Of a DNA stretch of 64,000 bases, positions 37,852 through 48,822 are shown piece by piece (the first letter of the stretch is position 1; every line of letters starts with the position of its first letter). A program made the position numbers and the translations under genes. Source of the stretch: Thunnus maccoyii (lineage: Eukaryota > Chordata > Actinopteri > Scombriformes > Scombridae); assembly GCF_910596095.1 (NCBI RefSeq), contig NC_056554.1:5456001-5520000 (forward strand), read 5' to 3'. The notes beneath the pieces are model-generated. The model was not told the DNA's origin, ran no database searches, and worked only from the letters and a program-made list of their open reading frames with translations.

Positions 37852-40073
37852 CTGTTACATCACTGATCCTGAAGGTGTTCCTGACAAGCTTGTTGTTCAG
37901 TGTTCCATTAAACACCATCATGATGGCATGTATAGGCTTCATCTGCAGATCACAACCAGTCCTGTTTCCATCTGTGTAAGTGTACGATGGGCACTCTTGT
38001 AATTGTATGTCTTCATCCCCTCCAGACTCATCTACTAACCTTGGAAAGATAAAGAAAAAGGTGATTGACTTTAACGCTGCACAATATTCCTGAAGTCATC
38101 AAAGGACTAAGTTGATAAACTGGTGAAATAATAATATGAACAAAGATTTACAGGAGCCTAAATTTACAACAGGTAAAAACAGGCAACATCAAAAACGGAC
38201 ATAGAATTCATATGCCAATTATCATTAAAAGAACCTAAATACGGATAAAACACTGTTCATTTAAGTAAAATAGTTGGACATTTTTATAAATGCACGTAAT
38301 CACTCTGCTCTGTCCATAGCTTAGCTTAGTTTGAGGTTTAAAGGATAAGTTCACAATTTTTCAAGTCTTAAAATTGTCTTAAATCAATAATGGTGCCCAT
38401 ATGAACATTGGACAGGTTTTGCTCTCAGTAATCATTCCTCCTGTTTATACTGACCATTAGAAGATCCCTTCATAATGCACTTACAATATAAGTGATGGGT
38501 GCAAAATCCACAGTCCTCCTTCTGTGCACAAACGGTTTTAAAAGTTTCTCTGAAGTCAATAAGAAGCTTCTGAGCAGTCTGAGTTAGTCAAATCAAGTGG
38601 ATTAAAAGTTACAGTCTTTTTGGTAACAAAATTCCCTCTTTGTGTTTCCTCGGACAGTGTTTCCCTGTTGAGCTGCGATGGAAGGATGGTAACAAAAAGA
38701 AGGAATTTGTTTGCCCCTCCAAGAATTACAATCACTCCACCGTAGCCCCACCAAGATGTCTGACATATAAACTCCTCTCTGATTTGCTTCATTGATTGGC
38801 TATTTCTCTTATTATCTAGTTAATCTGGTCCAGCAAATGCCTCCAGTTACCATAGTGACTTTCTCTGCACTGGAATCACCTGCTTGAGTTCACTTTGCTT
38901 ATGTCACATGACATATATTTAGTTTTTTTTGTTGTTTTTTTTTTTAGCTTTTTTTCTCTCTGAGCTGTTTCTCTGTTACTCTGGCTACACTTTCTCATTC
39001 CGTTTTCTGAGTTTACCACAGTAATCAAGCAAATGCCTGTCTTCTGTCTGCACTTGACTCTATCTATCCTCAAAGTGCTGAATATTAATATTCTGTACTT
39101 GATAGTATATAAATATAAAATAAATAATATTATCATTACCTGCTTGCTATGCTTGCTTATTCATGTAAATACAACAAACTCCATAGCCCCACCAACACAA
39201 GCCCTAACTCACCCCTGTAAGAAAAAATCTATTGCACTGCCTGCGTTCCATACAAGCACAGCTTAAAGTGAAAGTGTCACCCGCCCTAAAAAGCTGGGCC
39301 ATTAAACATGAGGTATTTGGCCTTAATTGAACCCTATCTCATTACTTCCACTTGGGTTTAGTCTGGCACTTATGTGATGAAACCAAGATGAGTCATCGTT
39401 TATCAAGAAATACTGCAATACATCTTTCTCACATATACTGTGTAACAATGAGCTTAATTTAATTAAGCAATAGCAAAACAATGGAGGCTGTGCTTAACGG
39501 ACATGCATCACTGAAGTGGCAACAATGACGGCAAAGTGTAATATTGCGATTATACAACAGCGACCAACAAAATAAAAAATATAAACAAAATATACTCATA
39601 TTGTGGGACAATTCGCTCTAGAAATGAAAAAAAACTGTTTCCTAGTGTTATCCCCGTTTCCATGGAAATACATGTCAGTGGCCAAACCTTATATACTACT
39701 CCAGCACGTCGGCAGACCCTTAGTAGTGGAACAGCAGTCCCTGTGGAGTGAGTCAGCCAGCCAACTTGAGCTAATGCTTTCTAGAGATCGTGGGATTTCC
39801 TAAACAGAATAAATACCACATATATAAACACAATACTGCTGTGCTAGCTCAGTCTTGTTGTAACTAAGATATCCACTGAATTTTTTTTTTTTTCCATGGA
39901 CAGATTTAGCTACTACATCTGCAAACTTCACAGACATTTTTAAGCTAGGATCAACATGTCACTGACTCACCGGCACAGCTGATGAAGGATGCCAGCTGAA
40001 ATATACTCTCAACTGGAGAAAATGGTTAAGTCTTGTTGTGTATGGGAGCCACAGGTAACGATAAAGACTGGAG

Positions 40074-40147
<74 letters not shown>

Positions 40148-42246
40148 GTGTGTGTGTGTGTGTGTGCGTGTAACTCGTCATGCTGATTTGACCACGTTCT
40201 AAATATCTAGTTGACCAATCAGATTGCTTGGTCAGAACTACCTGTTGTGTAATTAATTACTCTGAGACCACGTTGGATTACTGCTTCCCTTTGTCATTTG
40301 GTTGTATTAAAAAAAAAAAGAAAAAAAACAAACAAACAAATAAAGAAAATACATACTGATAGAAAAAACTGAAATCTGGAGCATGACTGGCTAGTTGCCA
40401 GGAGCAGTTAGTTTTACTGGAGGAGCGGATGCTGCAGTCCACATTCCTCACCAGCTCTGGGAACAGAAACACACACACACACACAAACACACAGCGACAC
40501 ACACACACACACACACACACACATCTTAATGGATAAACAGATAGATATTAATCCAGTCCATTTATGGTTAAAAAAAAAAAAAACCTTAGCCCACATTTAT
40601 TAAAAGAATGACACTTTTTGTTTACTCAAGAGCTTCCAAAATTTGATATCAGATTTTCTTAAGGGCAATAGCAAGCAAAATGAGCTACCTTGGTAAGTGA
40701 TGTTGTGGTCAGCCCACTCACTTTCTCTACCATCACCACAGCGAGCCTGAACAGAAAAATGCAGAAATCCTCCATTCATCACAAGGTGATATCGCTTTTG
40801 GTTGTCTTTCACCTGAAATCATCAAATACAGAAAAACAAACAAAACAAAAAAAACTGAGTGAACAACCAAAGCATAATCAGTAGTATTAACATAGAGACA
40901 ACCATATGCAATTTTGAATGTTGGTTTTGGTCTGTTTAGATGAGTTGTTGGTAGTAATAAAATGATCAGATGTAAAATCATATGTATGAAAAGAAGCTGG
41001 ACTCACACATATTTGTCATTGCTCATAGAGGTCAAGCCAGTCTTAATGGTAAGGTAGTTCATGCAGGTGATTTATTACTTGAATTGTGTATTGAAATTTA
41101 ATACACAGGGGCTTTAAATGTACAAATTGAAATAAGTACAACTCTAAGTACACTTCTGAGGTACTTGTACTTTACTCAAGTTCCCCAATTCAGATTAAAA
41201 GGGCATTCATCAGACGTATAATATAGGCTACAGCATACATTGCTGTTTAACAGAATCGCATTTATATGCATACGTACCATGCTTGTTTGTCTCTCAGTTT
41301 CATCCTTTGGGGAGGCAGTCACTGCATAATTCAGTGTGCAGTTTGGCAAATTCTGTGGTGGTGCCCAGGACAGCTGTTGTTCAAAATCATTAATCCACAG
41401 TACTGACAAATTGTATGGTTTTGAGACGTCGCCTTAAGTAGAGAGAAAGAGAAAAGACAGAAATCTGGTAACATAGGACTTCAGTGCACCTTTAAATTAG
41501 CAGTTTGATCTGTGAACACTGTTTGTGTATTCTTTTCATTCAGCCTGCTCATGTACAGTCACTAAAAAGTGCTTCTTTTGGATCATTTGCACATCTGGAG
41601 GAGCGGCTCCTGTTCAGCGACATGTCTGAACTTCCAAATAATCTTATCGCATGCTATAAAAACACTGCTGGCAAACCAAGTTTGGAGCCAGTCACTAGGA
41701 GAGAAAATATAAACAGCTACATTCATACCTGAAGTCACAGATCATGCTTATGTTGTGAACAATAACCACTGGCTACAAATCATTATACTAAGTTCCTTAT
41801 ATCTCCGGATCAGGTATGAGAAGTGTGTCACGTGAATTTAGTATATCCTGACGTAGTAATAGCAAGTCCACCTTAAACTGAACTATAGGCTATACTGTAC
41901 ATATTTTGATAGGTATAATATTTCAAATGGTACATGTTAAAGCCTGTTCAGACATCCTACTCGTGTTCTTTAATGTAACAAAACACATTTCTATCATCTC
42001 TTTTAAGTTTACTACGTTAGTTGGTGTCTGGCTCAACGGTGACGACTACTAGGTGTGACGTCATTACTGGAAAACACCGTTAAATCGGATATAGTCTGTG
42101 ACAAAACTGAAAAATTCGTTATGGAAGCAGCTCAGTGACAGCAAGGTGGAAAAATGAAACACAGCTATGTATATTTTCTTACCTGTTAGGGATTCAACGG
42201 CCACAGAGAGGGAAACTAAGACGAACAAATTCAAACATTGAAACAT
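37852..42246 (-). CDS. il13ra2: Second copy of exons 1-5 of the IL-13Ra2-like gene (signal peptide, D1, D2; no D3 or membrane exons)
   Basis: Exons: 42246-42183, 41432-41278, 40812-40689, 40456-40357, 38039-37852 (631 nt, about 210 aa). Frames are open, splice sites intact, and lengths equal the downstream copy except exon 3, which is 6 nt longer. No counterpart of exons 6-10 exists between here and the next gene copy: homology stops at 37573, inside intron 5. Exon 1 is identical to the other copy. Exons 2, 3 and 5 carry clustered replacements: residues 66-72 NIVYGEG become ETERQTS, RQF becomes KRYHL, and sequon NLT becomes NLP. Exon 5 ends in phase 1, so it could splice in frame to the downstream exon 6, or to downstream exon 2. 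Reading through its donor adds GSMQQVD and then a stop, which would give a secreted D1-D2 protein. It could also be a decaying pseudogene, but intact frames and replacement-biased change argue against that. Confidence 0.7.
38340..38745. repeat. Fish dispersed DNA-transposon fragment in intron 4 (unit 2)
   Basis: Duplicate of the fragment at 30385-30790, with only scattered substitutions. Confidence 0.45.
39880..39998 (-). mobile_element. Unit-2-specific T-rich insertion, possibly a short retroposed fragment
   Basis: Unit 1 reads directly from atatccactgaa to atatactctc near 32040. Unit 2 has about 118 extra bases starting with 13 T, that is, a 3' poly(A) on the minus strand. Short ctgaa repeats flank it. 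It arose after the duplication, or was lost from unit 1. Confidence 0.5.
40076..40171. repeat. (GT)n microsatellite in intron 4 (unit 2)
   Basis: About 96 bp; the unit 1 counterpart at 32115-32157 is about 43 bp. Confidence 0.95.
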
Positions 42247-42346
42247 CCTGATCCTGATGATTTTACCATGGAAGATAAAATGTTTTCCTTTGATAATTCC
42301 CGTTCCTGACGACGACAGTCTGCTGTGTAGCCTGCTGCTGCCACGG

Positions 42347-42354
42347 TTTATAAA
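42347..42354 (-). promoter_or_regulatory. TATA box of the duplicated exon 1-5 cassette (unit 2)
   Basis: The same TTTATAAA in the same context as unit 1, about 100 bp upstream of the ATG at 42246. The 5' leader is about 20 bp shorter than in unit 1. It shows that the upstream cassette kept its own promoter. Confidence 0.5.
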
Positions 42355-43215
42355 AAAGGAAGAAACTCAGTATGTTTGTGTCTCAACTCGACTTTCGATT
42401 CCAGCTTTATAGAGGAGATCATGCAAAAGAGTTGGAGACTGGGCGGAGATATTCCTCTTTTTTATTTGATGCGGACACGCGCGCGCAGGCACGCGCAAGA
42501 CACGCATGTCACAAGCATACTCACTGTCTAAGGCAATTTACATTATGCCCATTAGGACTGCTATATCTAAAACGGTGAGCACAGCATAAGGTTATTACTA
42601 CTGCATATACAATAGTAGCCTGTGCTACAAAAGCAGCGCCAAACTGCGGTTAACTGACGCTTTATATTGTTTGTACAGTGTCTGTAACGTCCATTTTAGC
42701 AGCAGGCTCATAGGAAATCAAACTCATATGTCAGTGATCCAAGCTGCGACACGACCTCTAACAACAAAATCCAGGACTGATAATACCAAGTCCATCATTT
42801 CCTATGAAACCAGTATCTTTAAAAGAATGAACCACTCATTTGAAACTAGTGGCACGCAATCACAAACAAAGACTTTCACTTTATCTTTTTAAATTCTCTA
42901 TTAAAGCAGTATAATGTGTCAACCATCACCCAGAAAATGGTGCTGGTGAATCCAACAAAGCAACTTAAGACAAAAAAGCTTCCCTTAAGTTTAAGGAAGG
43001 AAGAGGGTATGACTAATGGTGATGTAGCATTGTGGATTTGGGTGTGTGGGCCAATGAGATAGCAGACGTAAGGTTACACCATAATACTTCATTTTTGGAG
43101 TTCGCAAATTTCATGGTAATTTCCTGGAATCTAGGTTCTCATTAGTGAGTATTTTCCAACTAGCTTCTAACTTCTCTAGAAATAACAATAAGATTGAAAA
43201 GAGAAAACTATAATA

Positions 43216-43298
<83 letters not shown>

Positions 43299-44272
43299 AA
43301 TATATGCTTGCTTTATGTCTAATGATCACCAAATCACAGACGTCAAGTAAATGTAACCTGTGTGTAACCTTCCCCTTGAGGTGGGGAATCTATGCTGCTG
43401 ATTCTGGGTATAGTATCTACTGTATCTAAATCTAGGCCTCTCTAAATTATCTTAGACCCAAGATCTTACAGTTCAGTCAGATTACATGTCCACTTCAGTT
43501 GTCTAGGTTCAGTAAATTCACTAGGTTCGGTAGGGAGATTGGTGGTAGCAGACTCTACAAAGAGAGAAGACCTCCAACTCACACAAAACACACACAACCG
43601 CTGACTCAGGGAAAATAATAGAAAATATATTTATAAAGGCATTCTGTCTTGTTTCATTTTCCTGTTCGATTCTTTTTATACATTCAAAGAATCTTTTTAG
43701 AAAAAACAAAATTTCTTTGTTTGATGCAAATCTTCAACTCAGTCATATTTGGTCTTGAGTTCCTTCGCTTCAAATGTTCCTTTAATGTTGTTTGTCAACC
43801 TTGAGTTTCTTTATGACATCAGTTGTGGTCAGTTTTTAGTCTGTCTTGGGCCCAAGATGAAAAAAAATCATCTGAGATCTCTTATTATCACACAGTCTGA
43901 ATTTCTTTGTTTCATTGTCCATCACATTGGAATTACTAATTGCTGATGTGATTCACTAGGAGAGGCTTGTTTTTCTCGGCCAGCAGCTGAGTTCACAGGA
44001 ATCTGCCAAATTTTCAGCTTTTGTTTTAGCTTATTCGTAACAATTCACTATTTGCTGAGCTAGCGTGCTGTGGTTGTGTAAAACATAGTGGCGGTGGATG
44101 AAAGACTGTGGTCAGAGCAGATTGAAATACAGCATCACTTTTCTACATGTTATGCTTTTCGAACAGGTGTATTGATAAAGTATTGGCTTTTTACTCTCTA
44201 AGATTTTATTGCAGTTAGAGTAACAAACGCTCGTGTTATCTTCACTTCACCTGTGCTCTGCTGTTCACTGAC

Positions 44273-44311
<39 letters not shown>

Positions 44312-44394
44312 GAGAAGCTCAGCTCTAACACAGAGAGCAGAGGAGAGGCTGCAGTGTGAGAATAAATTACACCAAAAGTTTAAAAAGTACCAAT

Positions 44395-44770
44395 AAATCA
44401 AATCAAATCAAGTTTATTTATAAAGCACATTTAAACCTTCCAGAGTTGACCAAAGTGCTGTACAATAAAATAACAAAAATAAAATAAAATAACATAATAT
44501 GCTAAGCATACACAAATAAATAAGTAATAGTGAAACAGACAGATATAAGGACACTCAAAAACCCTTAAAAATGTTTATAGGGGGGGGACACTTAATTGAG
44601 AATGGTAAACTGTTCCAAAGTTTAGGGTCGGCTATTACAAAAGCACGATTGCCCTTACCCCTCAGCCTCCATCGAGGGACAGCCAGGAGCAGCTGGTCTG
44701 AGAGATCTGGGGTTGGAAAGGGGGCAGAGGAGCTCAGAGATGTACTGGGGCAACAGAGCCAGGATATTTG
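44395..44770. repeat. Fish dispersed repeat at the right edge of the duplication
   Basis: Contains caagtttatttataaagcac, aaagtgctgtacaataaaat and gccaggagcagctggtctga, hallmarks of a common teleost repeat. Only its first part is present at 37490-37569, where the duplication junction cut it. Confidence 0.6.
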
Positions 44771-44774
44771 ACCT

Positions 44775-44925
44775 TATAATTCATTATAAAATGCCTTATA
44801 ATGTGTTATGATTATTGTTATAAAGTATTATGAATATTTATGAGTGCTTATAACTATAATTATACAGTGATATAAGCAGATTATAACATATTATAAGTAT
44901 ATTTATAATGCATTATAGACATGGG
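44775..44925. repeat. AT-rich ttataa/cattata fish repeat
   Basis: Dense repeats of ttataa and attat on both strands, as in small AT-rich teleost inverted-repeat elements. No coding potential. Confidence 0.45.
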
Positions 44926-44929
44926 CGTC

Positions 44930-45126
44930 ATAGAAAATGTTACCGTTTATTTTACTATTTTGATTTATTTATTTATTGAATGGGACAGTGTGCAGTTTGA
45001 AACATTAAAGATGCACTGCACCAGAGTTAGCTTGAAGCTAATTTGCATCTGTAGTCCCCGACAAAAAACATACAACAGCACAACAACAAACAGTAAAAAG
45101 CAAAAAAAAAAAAAAAAAAAAAAAAA
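44930..45126 (+). repeat. LINE/SINE-like tail ending in poly(A)
   Basis: Has gggacagtg, ccagagttagcttgaagcta and atctgtagtcccc, a familiar dispersed fish sequence, and ends in 26 A. The poly(A) indicates retroposition on the plus strand. Confidence 0.45.
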
Positions 45127-45479
45127 GTCATTGTGAGGGTTGTTTAATTCTGTGTGGGTGCAGATTTAATTCTTGTAATTTTAATGTGATGGACAATGAA
45201 ACAAGGGAATTCAGGCTGTGATAACTGCTTTGCACACTTGTGTGCAGGCTGGTTTTTTTGTTTGTTTGTTTGTTTTGTTTGTTTGTTTGTTTCTTGAGGG
45301 ACGATGCTATCTTTGAGTGAGCTGTTTCGTCTGCCATCCAGATTGTCATCGCTGTTCGTGGATGCCCTCATCTTGGCGGGATGCTGATATGTGGATGTTG
45401 CACTGTTCCAAAGGGGCAGTAGAAACCAAATCAAAGTGAACCTAACTAAGGAGAATTCTATTTTATTTTTATTTTTCCT

Positions 45480-46495
45480 GAGATCTCTGATCATTTTTTG
45501 GCAGATTCCTGTAAACTCAGCTGCTGGCTGAGACAAACAAGCCTCTCTCAGTGAATCACATCAGCAATTAGTAATTCCAATGTGATGGACAATGAAACAA
45601 AGAAATTCAGACTGTGTGATAACAAGAGATCTCAGATCATTTTTTTTCATCTTGGGCCCAGGACAGACTAAAAACTGACTGCAACTGATCAAGGTTGACA
45701 AACAACATTAAGGAACATTTGAAGCGAAGGAACTCAAGACCAAATATGACTGATAACCTTAAGGGAACTTAAGGGAAAGTTCAAGGGGAAAACAGACTAT
45801 CGAGAACTGATAACTGATAATAAGTGCATTTTGGTCCAACAGAGGATATATTTAATTTGTGTATGAAGCACTGAGAGTTGAACACTTCCTAATTTCTAAT
45901 TTACTGCAATTTTGGTTGTACATTCATTTGTGTTTAATTTTATTTCTGTGGTGTAACTGAGTTGAAGATTTGCATCAAACAAAGAAATTTTGTTTTTTTT
46001 TTAAAAAGATTCTTTGAATGTATAAAAAGAATCGAACAGGAAAATGAAACAGGACAGAATGCCTTTATAAATATATTTTCTATTATTTTTCCTGAGTCAG
46101 CGGTCATGTGTGTTTTGTGAGTTCTTTTTTTTTTGTCTTCTCTCTTTGTAGAGTCTGCTACCACCAGTCTCCTTCCCGAACCTAGTGAATTCACTAAACC
46201 CAGACAATTGAGTGAACCTGTAGACATAAAGCAAGCATATATTTAAACACACACACAGGCTATTATAGTTTTCTCTTTTGAATCAGCCTAAGTGTTTTTT
46301 CTATACAATTTTTTTTAATTTCATGTCCAATTTAGTTAAGCCTCACTTTAGTTTTCAGCAGTTTGTTCTTATTAGTTTTGTTTTTATCACAGATTGTTGG
46401 AGAATGTATCAAAGACTGTTGCAAAATGGTAACATCCATTATCAAGTCAACCATAGGCAACACTTTGTGCATCCACAGACAGGGTCTCATACACA
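45480..46495. repeat. Inverted, diverged third copy of upstream DNA
   Basis: This stretch is the reverse complement of about 36110-37135 in unit 1, with many substitutions and a few small gaps. Examples are ggacaatgaaacaaagaaat, tgaagcgaaggaactcaaga and agattctttgaatgtataaa. It also matches unit 2 where that copy is not deleted. A further fragment of the same sequence lies at 45170-45225. Confidence 0.8.
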
Positions 46496-46979
46496 ACACA
46501 TTGAGAGAGCCTGGCGTTCTTATAAGGAGAACATCTAATGCTTCAGGGGGAACTGAACACCCACAACTCTTAACATGAACCTCAGATTCATCGAGTGGAA
46601 CTACTGGTTGGCCAGAAAACACTGTGATGGAGTGGTTGGACGCCTTTTTAAAGACAGCAGAGCGTAATTTAAGGGGTAAAAGTAATACATGTAATAAAAG
46701 TAATTCATGTCAGAACCCCCCCTTTAATTTATTTCTTAACATATTGTCTCAAAATATAAAAAGTGACATTTAACTTGTTGAGTGGTGTGAAGACATTATT
46801 ATCAGGCCTCAATTAGAAAGCAAGGAGTGACATTTTTAAATGGGCATTCATAACTTGACTCTTGATTATGAAGTTGTATTTGTTGGTAATTAGCAATTTA
46901 TGGTGGCTACAATAAAAGGACATTTAGGAAATTTGGACTGATCTGCTGAAATTATACAGAATTGGTGAGAATGTAAATG

Positions 46980-47290
46980 GTAAAAAAATAATCCCATGCA
47001 AATAAGAATATATATTTTTGTTATGATAGAATGAGCCCTTTATATCTACATATGGAGCGGGTCTTCTTCCATGGAGCCCACCATGTTGCACTGCCATGTT
47101 TCTACAGTAGCCCAGAACAGACAAACCAAACACTGGATCTGGAGAGGGCCTTTCACAATTTCCACAAGTTTCATGCCCACCGTAGGTTCTCCCTCACGCT
47201 TGGAGGCAGAGGGGAGGGTTATTCAGCTTGTTGGAATCTGCAACCTCACCACTAGATGTCACTAAATCCTACACACTGGTCCTTAAAGAA
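46980..47290 (+). repeat. Common fish dispersed repeat
   Basis: Contains tttctacagtagcccagaac, caaaccaaacactggatct and atcctacacactggtcctta, which I recognise as widespread in teleost genomes near genes. Confidence 0.55.
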
Positions 47291-48479
47291 TAAAGATAGC
47301 TGGTGTATCAATGTCAGGTGATGTACCAGGAAGGGACATGGTTTTTAAACAGAGCAAGAGAGAGGCGGCATAATGAACTCATGTATGTTTGCTTTTGAAC
47401 TGGAAAATAAATCAACCTAAACATGAATCTTGCCTGAACAATGGATTTCTTAATTGCCTGAACACAACCTAACAGAGAAAATCTTTTCAACAAATAGCCA
47501 CTACAGACAGACACCAAAGTTGTAATCAGTTTAATGTAAGCTACACAATTCTATATCACTGTTCTCTTTCCAAAAGAGCATGAGCTGTGTACAAAGGTTG
47601 AAAACACTTCTGAACACCACAGGGTCCCATTTTTAAGAGACGTTTCAGATTAACTCTTTAAAGAAAATGATTATTTCCATCCAAAATATGCAAGTTTGTC
47701 TGTCTACAGTAAATGTGGCAGTCAGTACCTACCAGTGTCTGCCAACAGAGTGCATGCAAATTTCCTGACTGACAACAAAGTGTAATTCCTCTTGGCATGC
47801 ACTAATAATGGGTGAACAGCAGAAGTGAAGATGTTAGGAGTTTTGTTCTATGATTAGATACTCAAAATTTCACCATTGCCATACCTCTTTATCAAATTTT
47901 ACATAAGAGATGAAGTCTCTTGCAGCGTCTTTTCGATGGGATAAAAGGTCTCCCAACACTGACCCTGTGCTTCCTGCCATGCAGTCACACCATCAGTAGT
48001 AGTATCCTTAGAAGACAGTGTTTGTATTCATGCAAACAAGAGCAAACAAGCTGTTTTCCTCATGTGTGGAGTTCAGGAGAGCCAAGGCAGCTCTTGGCCT
48101 CCTGTAAAGTCTTGGGTTCATTTCAAGTGATAAGAAGCATGTGCTTTCCCACCACTTCATTATTGCTTCCTGCCTATTGTTTAGCTGCCATGATGACAGT
48201 CATCCTTGTTTTTTGTTTTTTTGGGGGGGTTTTTGCACTTCTGAGCTCTTTCATTTGCATGGCAGATTTCCACTAGTACAGTTCCCAGTAGATACAGCTT
48301 CTGCTGGACCATTTATGCAGTCAGCCAAACACACCCTGCCCTCATCCTCATCTTCCTCCATAGTCCTCAACAGGAAGCTATCAGCACAAGGCAGCCATGA
48401 CAAAGTGTCTTGTCCTGTTTGTATTTCCGGGTCCCAGAGCTTGGCGGCTTTTTTAAGGTAGTTCCAACGATACAGGGCA
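47291..48479. other. 3' flank of the IL-13Ra1-like gene, no other gene seen
   Basis: Open frames on the plus strand at 47920-48460 lack protein-like features or splice support. Part of this may be a long 3' UTR of the receptor on the minus strand. Confidence 0.5.
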
Positions 48480-48485
48480 TTTAAT
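48480..48485 (-). terminator. Candidate variant poly(A) signal for the IL-13Ra1-like gene
   Basis: ATTAAA on the minus strand, about 340 nt past the stop codon. Weak support; the 3' UTR may extend further into 47-48 kb. Confidence 0.2.
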
Positions 48486-48822
48486 CCAGTCCCAACACAG
48501 GAACATACCTCTGCATTGCCTTAGAGAGAAACTTAATAGCAGCTGAAAATCTTGTTTTTGCGGATCTCTGGTGGTTCAAGTTCTCATCTAGCTGCTGAGA
48601 TGGAGATGTAGAATTGTACTCGGGTGTGTATAGCGCATGTGCAACAGAGTGCACTCCTAACCACACCTGTCAGATGTGCAACAGACTTGAAACTTTCAAC
48701 CTATAGAGTTCAGTCAAACAAAGCTTTCCAGCCTGGTGTTGTTACTCAGTAAATGTTCCAGATGAATTTGTCCGGAGTAGAAGTCCAGCAGCACTGCAGG
48801 CATTGCTGTCTACGTGTATATG

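Larger units (their letters stand above)
37573..44479. repeat. Direct tandem duplication, unit 2 (upstream copy, about 6.9 kb)
   Basis: Second copy of the unit starting at 29622. It joins unit 1 at about 37570-37572 with no more than a couple of extra bases. It continues smoothly on its right into the rest of the dispersed repeat at 44480, which unit 1 lacks, so unit 2 holds the ancestral right flank. Relative to unit 1 it has a T-rich insertion of about 120 bp near 39880-39998 and two deletions (about 690 and 395 bp). Confidence 0.9.

Noticed and set aside
47920-48461. Two overlapping frames of 106-118 codons on the plus strand
   Set aside because: They lie antisense to the likely 3' UTR of the IL-13Ra1-like gene and show no domain or splice features.
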